Below, in pieces: positions 22,001 through 33,084 of a DNA stretch of 64,000 bases. The stretch comes from Porodaedalea pini (taxonomy: Eukaryota; Basidiomycota; Agaricomycetes; Hymenochaetales; Hymenochaetaceae). How positions within the stretch are numbered: the first letter of the stretch is position 1; every line of letters starts with the position of its first letter. Below the pieces are notes generated by a model. It ran no database searches. It was not told where the DNA came from and saw nothing but the letters and a program-made list of their open reading frames with translations. The stretch spans positions 496,001-560,000 of the forward strand of contig NBAY01000025.1 of assembly GCA_002794775.1 (NCBI GenBank), written 5' to 3'. The position numbers and the translations under genes are program-made.

Positions 22001-22720
22001 GAAAACATTGACCCTGAAGATCCTCCCAATACAGGCAGTACATTGACGATTAAAGGGAAGGGGAAGGGGAAAGGGCGGGCGGATGCCATCATCGCAGATG
22101 ACAGATCTCTGCGGTCGAGCGACAACGGATCAAATACAACTCGCGCTACATTGCGGCGCAAGGAATCGAATGACACCATTACCCTCAATCGAGTACCTGC
22201 GGGGGAGACGGCGTCCGCAGGCGAGACGGTCATGCTGCAACCCCGTGGCGCTACATTGGACATTGGCATTCCATGTATCATTACTTCAAAGCGGAAGCGG
22301 TTCCGCGCATTCGCCCGTTATATCGGCGAGGTTGAGGGTGAGAGCGGGCCATGGGTTGGTGTCGAGGTGCCTGTGGGCGATGCTTGGGCAGACGATCAGC
22401 TCGAGGGTCGCCAGTGGAATGACGGCTCGTGGGGTGGCGTGCGCTACTTTGACGTCGGGACTTTAGCGTCGGAATGGGGCGACGACGAACGCATGACCCG
22501 CCGGCGACGCGTTGATTTGACGAATAGCTATGGCACTAGCGTTATTAGTGGCTGGAAGGGCACGAAGCGCGAGGGGGAGCAGCTCAGCGTTGACCGCAAG
22601 AAGCGTTTCCGTAGCGCGTCGCCATCGGTGTCGGACGTATCGAACGCTGAGTATCGAGGTCTCTTTGTGAGGCCACAGCAGGTGCTGTATGTTGTAGATG
22701 CTGTCGGTTCGGACTTGTGA
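19060..22720 (+). pseudogene. BTB/POZ plus CAP-Gly protein gene, copy A (decayed, longest)
   Basis: Order of recognisable parts: an N-terminal exon with FPDDIWDLLDADAMD (19170); ELEYLFTGKGSGDAFEFLF (19590); BTB core FYDQLITYGLKN and LPSPPFTPPTLHFTLGYLYT (19880-20000); NYLQLQMLHDKVQAHLVQEM (20070); LERGARRALVGLFGEGW (20290); an HPTEPSEVLLSSISHIRVQV exon (20550); a long Ser/Thr-rich disordered stretch; and a CAP-Gly domain (RARYIGEVEGESGPWVGVEV-like, GSWGGVRYFDVG at ~22440) with a stop at 22720. CAP-Gly domains bind microtubule or EEY/F tails; BTB mediates dimers or Cullin-3 binding. Compared with copies B and D it lacks ~45 bp (20403) and the ~180 bp encoding RGFVDALL..MLYQ, has a 7-nt insertion near 21031, and has a nonsense TGA at 21635-21637. 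It is the only copy that keeps the CAP-Gly end. Probably non-functional, though the 3' frame (21647-22720) is open. Confidence 0.8.
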
Positions 22721-23348
22721 ATCTTGGAACATATATAAGCTCGGATTCCTGCCCTTTTCCCTCTTCTTTCTTTCTTTTACCCTACTCCCATGTTTAGTCA
22801 CTCCTTGCTCTGGGCAGATGCCCTCATCACCGAAACCACTCGTTGGCATGTTCATATTCCTCTCTTATCTACTCAATCGGATCGCTCTGGATTCTCGAAT
22901 TGCACCTCTTGGAGAATTTTTTAATCAGTTTTTGAATGTTGTTGGTTTTTTAGTTAGTACATTTGTGTTGAGTTTCTGTACAAACGGCATTCTTGTGCCT
23001 CATGCAATAAGTTAGAAATCATTTTGGAGTACATTAGCACACAGATGAGTTGTGCATTGCATTTCAATTGGACACGTAGTCAGTGCTGTAATAGTAATAT
23101 AACGAAGGCACGATGGATAAGGCAATAATATGTAGTTACGTCACTAGAGTATACAACTAGCGCTTCTCGTTCCATGTCCAACCAAGCTACCTAGAAGAAA
23201 ACAATGACGGAAAGTAAAAATGCAGACGATCGTAGAGAAACAAAGGATTCGACTATTTGTCTCTATATGTAAGGAAGAAACGTGTTTTATAGTACCGTAG
23301 AGTAAGGAAAAGACACCCAAATCAAAATATTGGAAATGAAAGCACCAT
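22721..23348. other. Convergent 3' flanks of copy A and wc-1
   Basis: AT-rich intergenic sequence. No gene, tRNA or repeat was recognised. Confidence 0.5.
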
Positions 23349-26163
23349 TCACATTTGCGCATCGCCGACCCAGGGACTACGCTGCTGCATCCGTTGGCGT
23401 GCCTCGAGCGCGTTCACCTCCTCGCGTATCTTGTCGTTCGCAAACTTGAGCTGCTGCAGTTCGTACTGCCACGACGTCCCGCGGTGCGTCTCGAACTCCG
23501 CAAAGACGTTCGTGGTCGGTAAGTGCAGGATGCGGGCTGCCCTGGCTGTTGTTGAAGACGTGGAGTTGTCGAGCAACGGGTATGAGCGCGATGTTTGCGA
23601 AGGGGAGAAGGAGAACGCGAATGCTGCGTTTTGGTAGGCTGCGGGTGAGTATGTCTGGAATTCAATGGTCGGAGAAGAGGTAGGTGGAAAGAGGAGTTTG
23701 AACTGGACAATAACTCGTCCACTTGTCGTCCCCGGCTCGTTAGAATACAGGATAAGCTGCATCCACACTGTTTGTCCATCACGTTTTTTCATCAGGCACG
23801 AGAGGGACTGCATACCCTTTTCTCCAATGTACGCTTTTCCTAGTGCAGTAAGGATCTGCTCAGTAGACGCATGATTACCGCCGGCTTCGCTATCGACAAT
23901 GAAGTCGCGAATGGAGCGCCCGATCATTTCGCCCGCACCCCATCCGAGCAGGTCGCGCACGCCCATACCTGCGACAAGGAAGAGCCCGTCACCGCATAGC
24001 ATCGCCCAGAACTCGCGCTCCGTGCTATTATTTTTCTTGCCAGCTTCACCCAACTCAGCACTGTCGGTGAACGTAGTGTTCGGAACGGCAGAGGGACAGG
24101 GCCCGAGCAGTCCGCCAGCTTGCGAGATTGCGCCCCACCGGAGGTTCGGCATGGCACATATCCGTCCGCTGAGAACAATCGCCTTGCGACCCTTGCCAGC
24201 TTCGACGTGCAGGCGTCCGATCGACTCGATCCACGCGTACCCACCCGTGTTGGTTCGCATGCGGAACAGCAAATCGACGGTGCGTTGGCCCATGTGTGTC
24301 TGAGCTTCAGGCGTATCACTCGGGACGTTGCCGCTCTCGCTCGACACGACAGCCTGGCCCGTGCTCTCCTTGAGCTCACGGAGGAGCGGGACGGCGTCGC
24401 TTGGATGGCAAAAGTCGCTGACTGACTTGCCGACAAGGTCCGCGGGCGCGTAGCCGAGCACGCGAGTGACACCAGGGGAGACATATAAGAAGTGACCTTT
24501 GAGTGAGAGAACATGGATGAAGTCAGGCATGTGCTCGAGCATAAGGAGATTCAGCCATTGGCGCTCGTCGCGTGTGTCGGGCTTACTGGCAGCGGGTGAT
24601 TTGGATGTCAGCGTCGGAGCGGATGAGTCTGAGTTCGAATTTGGAGCAGAAGTGGCAACGGTGGTGGCAGATGAAGGAGTCGAGTTGCTTGATGTTGTGA
24701 GGTGTGCCGCTGATTGGAAAGACGGATCAGACAACAGTGCACGAAGCTTCTTTCCCATCCCTCTCGCGCTGCGGTCCGCGGGCGTCAAAGACTTGAATAA
24801 AGAATCCCCGCCCGAATAGAATTTCCCGTCCTGTATACGCTGCGCAATGAGTCCAGGCTGCTCATTCAGATCCACCTGGAAGCCGACGTGAAATGCAATC
24901 TCCGAAGCCGCGTCCTCCGCCGGGATCGGCACGATCGACACGCGGTTCACGAACGGCCGGCCATCCTTTCGGTAGTTAATGAGGCTCACTTGTACCTCGC
25001 GGTCCTTGTCGAGCGCAAAGCGCAGCTCTCGGACCGCGTCGGGCGATGTGAAGCGGCGCGTCTCAGAGCGCGCGACGCGTCCGCCGGGCGCCTGCAGGAA
25101 GCGGCAGTTGCGGCCGACAACCTCGCTCTCAGCATACCCCGTGAGCTCGTAGAAGGTGGGCGAGGCGTACACGATCGGCGCGTCTGCGCTGCGCACGTCG
25201 GAGACAACGAAGGCGCATGTGAGGTCGACGGGCCCGAGCGAAATCGTTGGGTTCGAGCGTCGTGCAACTCGTGCGAGGATACTGAGCATGTCAAACCCCG
25301 ACTGGGAGTATACTGGGAGACCTGCGGTGGGCACGGGCGCATACAGTTCGGGAGGCTGGGTTGTGTCGACCTCTGCGATCGCGGAGGGGTCATCTAGGGA
25401 GACGTTGGCGGTCGCGTCAGCTTCGTCCATGGTTTCCTCTTGCGCATTGGCAGCCTGCTCCTGCGGGGACTCGGCGTTTAGATAGCCAAAGGGCGATGCT
25501 GCCGGCCCAGCTGTGTGGGCATGCGCATGGCTCGAAGTCGCTGCAGATGCAGGTGCAGTCGCAGCAACGTCATTCTGCTGCTCCTGCTGCTCCTCAAGCG
25601 TATAGTATTTTCTGTTCCATAACAAACGTCAGTACACTGACCGAAAGCCGCAAAATACAAGGGAACTGATCCGGAGCGAAATCAAGCAAGAAAAGGACGC
25701 ACGTCGTCTGCCAAGGCTTCCCGCTGTCATGTGCTGGTGCGTACGGTGCCGAGACAAATTCGAACATGCCCATGGTGTTGGGCGTGAGCGCCCCGCCGAA
25801 GCCGCCCATGAGAAAGGACGGCATCTGGAAGAGCCCGTTATTCCCGCCACGGGTGGATGGCGAGAGCGGAGGGTAGTGCTTGCTGCTGCCGCTTGACGAC
25901 GGTCCGGCTGTACCGGCGGAGCTATGTGCGTCGTGGGGCGAGGCCGAAGGCGTGTAGTAGTTCCCATAGTGCTTCATTGCGTCTGCTGGCGAGTAGACTC
26001 CATAGCCTGAGTACTGCTCTTGCGGTTGATATTGCGCTTGCTGGGGGTGATAATTCTGAGTCGTATAGGGATGCTGTTGCTGCTGCTGCTGCTGCTGGGT
26101 GTCATTCTGCGCGGGGCGGTCGTCGCGAGGCGCAGGCTCACGCAGGTACGTCGAGAACGGCAT
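23349..26163 (-). CDS. wc-1: White-collar-1 type blue-light photoreceptor
   Basis: Two exons, 26163-25703 and 25611-23349, with a 91-bp intron, total 907 aa. The N-terminal region is Gln/Pro/Ser-rich with a run of eight Gln. A flavin-binding LOV domain (about residues 280-400) carries the canonical GRNCRFLQAPGG with the adduct-forming Cys, and SLINYRKDGRPFVNRVSIVP. A PAS-B (LNLLMLEHMPDFIHVLSLKG, YVSPGVTRVLGY) and a third PAS (WAMLCGDGLFLVAGMGVRDL) follow. There is no GATA zinc finger, as is usual in basidiomycete WC-1, which depends on a WC-2 partner for DNA binding. WC-1 senses blue light and activates genes for photomorphogenesis, fruiting and DNA repair. A coiled-coil-like tail ends RSPWVGDAQM. 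No defect seen. Confidence 0.93.
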
Positions 26164-26789
26164 TTTTTGTCGTCCTCAGGTTGAATAGAGCACTAATAAA
26201 TTCTGACTTTGTAGAAGACGTCGACGAGAGACAAGGGGAGATACGGATATCAGAACAGGACATGCAATTTATGCGTGTGTTCTTCGCGTGTTCCGTGTTC
26301 GACGTCGCGACTTCGTGCCTTCGTGCTCTAATTTTCGGCGTTGTTGGTGGTGGCGGCGGCGGCGGGTGAGCGGCGCAGTGATGGTGGTGGGTGATCAAGA
26401 GCAGAGGGGGGATCGAGGAGGGAGGAATGAACACCCTCCGTGTCGGTGGGGAACTAGTACATTTCCGCTCCGCGCGTTCCTCAGCGCACGTCATGCCGTA
26501 ATTATATGAAAAATAAATCATTTTATTTTCTCAAATATCTTCTAATTTATTACCTACGACGATGTCCCACCGAGCTCATAGCGACCATGCAGTGTACAGC
26601 AGGGCCACGACATGATAAAAATAAAAAAAGGAGAAAGGCGGGGGATAATCTTTGCCCCGTTTCCCCTATCCACCGCCCATTGAGTCGGACGGCGTAGTGA
26701 ATATGAGGCATGCAATGGAAGTTCAGATCGGACTAGATCACTCGTAACTGCAAATAGTATAGACGGTACACGGATACAAGAGGATATAT
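26164..26789. other. wc-1 upstream region and RPL10 3' flank
   Basis: Contains a (GGT/GGC)n run at 26343-26366 and AT-rich sequence. No additional gene was seen. The regulatory region of wc-1 should lie here. Confidence 0.5.
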
Positions 26790-27557
26790 CTACGCCTTGA
26801 GCTGGGCGCGGAGATTGGCCTCGAGCGGACCCTTGGGGCGAATGAACTGTACATAGGCACCATCCCTGTCGACAATGATAAATAATCAATTCAAAAGACA
26901 GACAAAAACGCAAAAACGCACTGGACGACAAGCTTGTTCTCCTTGAGCTTCTGGTAATCCTCACGCGCAACGTTCGTGAATCCCCACTTCTTCGACACAA
27001 TAATCTTCTGGCGACCGGGGAACTTGTAGCGGGCGCGGCGGAGAGCCTCCTGGATGACGTGGGCGTTCGAGTCCTTGCAGCGGATGCTAAGAATAATTTG
27101 TCCGATGTTGACGCGGGCAACGCAACCGTACGGCTTGCCCCAGGCGCCACGCATACCCGTCTGCAGACGATCAGCACCTGCGCACGACAACATCTTGTTG
27201 ATCCGAATGACGTGGAAGGGGTGCACCCGTACGCGCATGTGGAAGGCGTCTTTCCCGGCGACCTTCGTTACGTACTTGTTCGCACAGATACGCGCGGCCT
27301 CGAGGGCCTCCGAGGAGAGCTGCTCGTACTCGTCGGAGACGAGATGGCAGCAGAACGGGAAGTCATCGACAGACGCACGCTTGCGACCCAAGTCGAAGAT
27401 GCGGATCTATAGAATAATGGACTTAATTATGCAGATTTTAGTTTAGAAAGTAGGACTGCGGACACACCTTTGGGTCTGGGACACCACGGTTGTAACGAGA
27501 CTTGGGGTATGGCTTGTTTTTGCAGTACCTATAACAGCGTGCAGGACGGCGACCCAT
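26790..27557 (-). CDS. RPL10: 60S ribosomal protein L10 (uL16)
   Basis: Three exons 27557-27468, 27406-26922 and 26865-26790, with introns of 61 and 56 bp, give exactly 216 aa, the normal length for eukaryotic RPL10. Diagnostic segments are [60 protein letters not shown] and [15 protein letters not shown]. The protein sits at the large-subunit core near the tRNA sites and joins late in 60S assembly. All junctions follow GT-AG and keep phase. It is intact and is expected to be highly expressed. Confidence 0.96.
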
Positions 27558-29569
27558 TTTCTACGCAATAATCTCAGTCAGCGTCTCATCCTGATCGCCA
27601 CCAATGAATCCATCCTCTTCCAGCCATTCCAACCAGCCATAATCCATCCGAGCACCTCCAACAGTATCTCTGGGCGGCCAGCAGCGATTCTAAGCAGAAG
27701 ATGGGTACTCACCGTTGACGGTTGGCGGGGTGAAGGAGGAGGTGGCGGATGGGAGAGGCAAACTTGGGTCTAATATCATCGGACTTTGCCGAGCTCATCA
27801 GTCAGCGAACCCCGCTCGTTACTAAGGCTCCCGTGACGAAGAATGACTCGTTTCAGACTTATTCACGCTTTACATGTTATTTCCTGTTACTAGGAATCAC
27901 TTGTTGTTTGTTCTCCTGGTCTCCGTATGAAGGAGTTTCTCATATAAGCCTCTCAACTCGGCGTATGACTTCTTGATTATTAATTGAACGTACTCCCCGA
28001 GCTTAAGCTCATGAAACATACCATGTTTTCCCACATCTCAACATAAATTCTCTATGAGACAACTCAGCTCATTCATCCCTTCGAGATGGAGGTGTTTCTT
28101 AGCGGTTGAGGCCGGCGCCACAAGACTATGCACATCTGAACTCCCGCTCATGGATCTCGCAGCAATGCCCTTGACTGTATAACGCGACTCACTTGTTCCA
28201 TGTCAGATCTGATGCTGAACCCGTTCTACCGAGATCAAGCTTCAGCAGTATTATACAGCCGCCGTTGCAATGGCATTGACCCACATTTCAGGCGGATAAC
28301 ACGTTCTTGCAACAATATTAGCTGAAGTCTCGATGCCGATCAATTAGAGTGGGTCGTTCTGCCTCGGATGAAGCGTCAGAGTTAGTCACTTAGCGCTTGT
28401 GGTCTTTTATATTGAAGTACTTGTATATCCTTGTTGTTGCGGTAGGAAAGCCGGAGAAGAGGTTGAGTTGGACGGAATGAAGGGAAGAGGGTTAGGGTTG
28501 GAGGTGCGAGAGTTGAAAGGAATGTCTTGAGCCACCGTAGGCCATATCCATGTGTTGTGCCGACTTGAACCTCTTGAAGGGTGAATAAATCCTGAGCTGT
28601 ACATGTGTCGTACAGTAAGACTTTGATGAGTTTGAACAGAGTGGAAGTGTGAAAGTGAGAGTAGCGCCTTTCTATACTCATATTCAATTCAAACGGCAAA
28701 TGATCGTTTCCTCTCTCCCTGAGCAGCAGGAGCGACCGTCTTTCTACGTAGATAAAAGTTTGAAGTAAGCCGACTCAACTAGCAGATGAAGGACTTTATG
28801 ACCGTCGAAGATGTCGCGTTTGAGGTATGTTCTGCGTCCTCGCAAGAAGATACAGTAGAAATTCTCATAACGCATATCCGTTATGAAGGGTGAGAGATCG
28901 CTGTTTGCCGAAGCGCGGCAGCTGCCAGCGCATTGAGCTCCTGTCTCCAACTTGTCGTGCCTCGGCTTCCCATGCTTTTCTATGAACATTCCTAGCCCGC
29001 CCTTGAAGCATGAAATAGTACGCAAAAGATGAGAGCAAGCTTGCCTTGCACATATGCATGGCTCTGACACGTCACGTCGGATCTGTGCGCATTTACTCTG
29101 CTGACTTTCTGTGTCAAGATCCCCTTGTCGACCGCTTTCTGGGAGGTATCTATATCTTTCCTGAATGCTGGCACCATGAATCAAGCACCCGGGACAGGAC
29201 GATAGCTACCCGGGTCCATATGCTGGATGACGCTGACGCTTCCAAACCCAAGCCCGCCAGTGCCACGTCAACGTCATCTCTATCATCTGTGCCTTCTCAT
29301 TAAAGCTTTCTTAATGAATGAGCTCACTCGGAGATATTTCTGCGTTCTCATGCAAGCAGCGCGGAAACCCCTATACATTTGTGTCGCTTATCGTGACCTG
29401 GCCCGCATGGCCCCTGCTCTTCGTTCGTCGAGATGCGTGTGCGCGCTGGCAGTCTCTTTTCCAAATGAACTTCTTTATAAAGGCCAAGCAAACAAAAAAT
29501 GAAGAACCTCAGAGTCTCTGGGGCTCTCTAACGCTGACGGCGGCTGCATTCCTTCTCCAACGCTAAATC
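27558..29569. other. 2.0-kb intergenic region
   Basis: Between the divergent RPL10 and chitinase genes. Short ORFs on both strands (longest 146 codons, 28744-29184 minus) show no domain, splice logic or composition that I trust. No tRNA or repeat was recognised. Confidence 0.45.
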
Positions 29570-31706
29570 ATGTTCGCTCTCTCCCTCGTCGTTCTTTTCT
29601 CGCTCTTTTTTCTTCGTGTCGCCGTCGGCTTCGACATGTCGCGCTCTGACAATGTGAGTCTTCCCTTGCGAGTTATATGTGAGTCCGCTTATTCATTTCT
29701 TTCAGTTGGTTCTGTACGTATTCGCGCGGTAGAATTGTTATCCTTGCATGTCTGAACGAAATACCTGTAGATATTGGGGCCAAAACTCATACGGTGCGAC
29801 GCATAGCGACGTCGCCAACTTTCAGAAACGTCTGGGCTTCTATTGCACCTCAGACAGCGTCACCGACACTTTCCCGCTCGCCTTCCTCACAACCGCCTTT
29901 GGCGAGGGCGGGCTACCATCTATTGATCTATCGAACGTGCGTTTAGCTGTCCAGTCAAGCTTTATTCCCGTAGTGGTGTGTTAATAGGTTCTACAGACCT
30001 GCAACGATATCGACAACGCGACATTTCCTGGCACTGAGCTTCCAGACTGTTCAGCCCTCGCAGGAGATATTGAGACCTGCCAGGCCGCCGGCAAGATCGT
30101 CACACTAAGGTTTGCACCATTTCCCTCGATTCTTCTCTTTCTCATATCGGAAATGAAATCTTTAGCATTGGCGGCGCGACCGGTGCGATCAGCTTCACCT
30201 CCGACTCACAGGCCGAAACCTTCGCGGACACGATCTGGAACCTCTTTCTCGGCGGCTCGAACTCGACTCGGCCGTTCGGTACCGCAGTCCTCGATGGCGT
30301 CGACCTCGACATTGAGGGAGGTGGCTCGTCCGGCTATGCAGCGTTCGTCACGCGCATCCGCTCCCATGCGTCTGGAGCGAGCAAGCAATATTATGTCACT
30401 GCTGCCCCTCAGTGTCCGTTCCCAGATGCGAACCTCGGTGCAGTCATCAATGCTGTCGGGTTTGATGCAGTTTATGTCCAATTCTGTGAGATTTTATGGT
30501 CACGAACGTGGCTGTTTACTGAATCAGTGCTGGCAGATAACAATTTCTGCGGGCTGCAAAACTTCGACAATGCCAACGTAAGATTTTTATTTTGTTTGTT
30601 CTCTTCTTTTTACTCATTTATAGAATCACTCGCTCAGGACTGGAATTTTGCGACTTGGGATGACTGGGCGCGCACGACGTCGCCTAATCCTGCCGTGAAG
30701 GTGTACATCGGCGCGCCCGCCTCGAGCACCGCTGCAGGATCCGGGTATGTCGACGCTGCGACGTTAGCCAACATTATCGAGACTACACGTGCGACATTCT
30801 CCAGCTTTGGCGGTGTCATGATGTGGGATGCTAGTCAGGCATACGGTATGTTCGAGATCATTTCTGGGCCAAAGAGAGTTACTGAGATAAAAGTTAGCGA
30901 ATTCGAGGTATGACGTCTCGGCGAAGAACGCGCTGACAGGCGGGTCTGCTGCGTCCTCCAGCTCGTCAGCTCGGGCTACCACCTCCACCACCACCTCGAC
31001 TAAAACGAGTAGTACGCCATCAACGACAACATCCGCATCTAGCACTGCGGTACCCACAGCTGGTAGCTGTGCGGGTGTAGCCGCATGGTCGAGCTCGATT
31101 GCTGTACGTCACATCGCCATCTCATTCCGATACTCCGTCTAATGTTTGAATTTTGCTGTTGCAGTACAACGGTGGATCGCAAGTGACCTTTGGCGGCCAC
31201 CTTTGGACTGCGAAATGGTGGTCTGAGGCGGATACACCGGGAGGTACGTTTACAGACGATTAGCACTTCCATCATACGTTAAACTTTATATGCGATTGTC
31301 AGGTTCCGCCGATGACTGGCAGGATGACGGTCCGTGTACTAGTGCACTTGTCTCGGCAGTCGCCACGGCGCACGACCCGCTCGCCTCTACGCTTGCCTCC
31401 GTAAAGTCAGCTTCAGCGATCGCTGCCGGTGCTACGTCAAAAGCGGCATCGGGGTCTCTTTCCCTTCTCCAGAGTACGGCTTCCGCTCCCTCCATCACAT
31501 CAGGCGCTTCCCGGACCTCTGCTTCCGCTAGAGCAAGTCAGATAACAAAGGCCTCCGCCTCTGCCTCTGCACGCGTTTCTGCCTCTCACTCTGTGCCTGC
31601 CGATGTTTCCGCCACCGACGGCGTGGCCCAGTCTTCTGAGACGTTCGCGTCGATAACATCTACCAAGGCGCGGGAAGGGCGCGCTTTGCGGTTCAATAGA
31701 AACTAA
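29570..31706 (+). CDS. Secreted GH18 class III chitinase with C-terminal chitin-binding module
   Basis: Ten exons (29570-29653, 29706-29713, 29771-29936, 29997-30109, 30166-30485, 30537-30577, 30638-30845, 30898-31103, 31165-31243, 31303-31706) sum to exactly 543 codons. A signal peptide ([20 protein letters not shown]) precedes the GH18 barrel: YWGQNSYG at strand 1, IVTLSIGGATG, and the catalytic [10 protein letters not shown] with the proton-donor Glu (~30295-30320). MMWDASQAY marks strand 8. A Ser/Thr-rich linker leads to a CBM5/12-like module ([31 protein letters not shown]) and a long Ser/Ala-rich tail with no GPI signal. It would hydrolyse chitin at the wall or in nutrition. Exon 2 is only 8 nt (TTGGTTCT). 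No defect. Confidence 0.93.
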
Positions 31707-31894
31707 TGATATTCACTGATCAAATGCGATGTACATGTGTAGATTCTTATTATCGTTGAGATGTATAATTTACTTCTGATGTTCGTGTATGATTATCACG
31801 GAAAATATATTCGGATCCATCCACGTGAACTGAGGGGTTTTGGAGGGATTGGCTGTGTTTATGTCGTTTTGATCTTATCCAGATTGTAAATTCC

Positions 31895-32955
31895 TACTGC
31901 CCTTTTCAGAAGTATTGTCACACGTGATTTCACGTGTCATGAGAGCCTCAAAACACAAACATTTTCATATCTCAACCAAAAGTTGACCGTTTTGCATCAT
32001 CTAAGTTGATAAATTCATTTGTTTATCTCATCTTTCATATTTTAACAAGAGTGATAAGAAATGGTCAAAATTTGAGTCCAAAACAGTGAAAATGCTGTTT
32101 TGAACCCATTTCCCTTGTTCATTTTTTCCTGCACTCAGATTTCACTGTATAGTGCTCCAGACCAGCCCAGAATTCCAGTATTAGTCTATTATGAATTTAC
32201 AGACTGAATTTGAGATGTATTGTGAGGTAGATGTCCTGAATTGGTGCATGCCTAAAACACACAAATCCCCTCTGATTCTGCAAGCCCTCCAGCCCCAGGA
32301 AAAATTCTTCTCAGCTAATTTCATGCATGTAAATTCATTCAAAGTGTATTGGAACAGATTTGAGCAGCATCCATGGATGCAGGCTTGCTTCATGAATCAG
32401 GGATATGTTCACAAGAATAGTGCATACAGTCAGAATCTGGTACTCAATTCAGCTCACTGGTTGATGCTAGAGCCCTGGATGCTGCTCAAATCTGTTCCAA
32501 TACACTTTGAATGAATTTACATGCATGAAATTAGCTGAGAAGAATTTTTCCTGGGGGCTGGAGGGCTTGCAGAATCAGAGGGGATTTGTGTGTTTTAGGC
32601 ATGCACCAATTCAGGACATCTACCTCACAATACATCTCAAATTCAGTCTGTAAATTCATAATAGACTAATACTGGAATTCTGGGCTGGTCTGGAGCACTA
32701 TACAGTGAAATCTGAGTGCAGGAAAAAATGAACAAGGGAAATGGGTTCAAAACAGCATTTTCACTGTTTTGGACTCAAATTTTGACCATTTCTTATCACT
32801 CTTGTTAAAATATGAAAGATGAGATAAACAAATGAATTTATCAACTTAGATGATGCAAAACGGTCAACTTTTGGTTGAGATATGAAAATGTTTGTGTTTT
32901 GAGGCTCTCATGACACGTGAAATCACGTGTGACAATACTTCTGAAAAGGGCAGTA
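31895..32955. mobile_element. Foldback (hairpin) element 2, TA-flanked
   Basis: Long arms (~480 bp each: 31895-~32377 and ~32471-32955) are almost perfect inverted copies around a ~95-bp spacer. Ends read TA-CTGCCCTTTTCAG and CTGAAAAGGGCAG-TA, a TA duplication as in Tc1/mariner-type elements. CACGTGATTTCACGTG, itself a short palindrome, is near each end. Both strands encode the same chance peptides. It sits between the chitinase and BTB copy B. Confidence 0.9.
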
Positions 32956-33084
32956 ACAACTGTTTTGCTGCCTCATGTAATCCTCAGCGGGAGGCACACT
33001 TGAGCTGAATCGTCTCCTTCACTTTTCTCTTGGGCTTTCTCTGTTTTTTTCTTAATCACACTACATCACTGCTTCTCATCGTAG

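Noticed and set aside
20794..22281. Minus-strand long ORFs opposite BTB copy A
   Set aside because: They mirror the Ser/Thr/Arg-rich plus-strand frame; no conserved motif, and equivalents recur opposite copies B and D.
21647..22720. Stand-alone CAP-Gly protein from the last open frame of BTB copy A
   Set aside because: The start lies within a disordered region that is continuous in copy D; a nonsense change just upstream created the apparent start. Possible but unsupported.
25861..26369. Plus-strand ORF of 170 codons opposite wc-1
   Set aside because: It is a shadow of the GC-rich wc-1 exon 1, with no domain or splice logic.
28382..29184. Minus-strand ORFs between RPL10 and the chitinase as genes
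   Set aside because: No recognisable domain, no convincing introns, composition like intergenic DNA.
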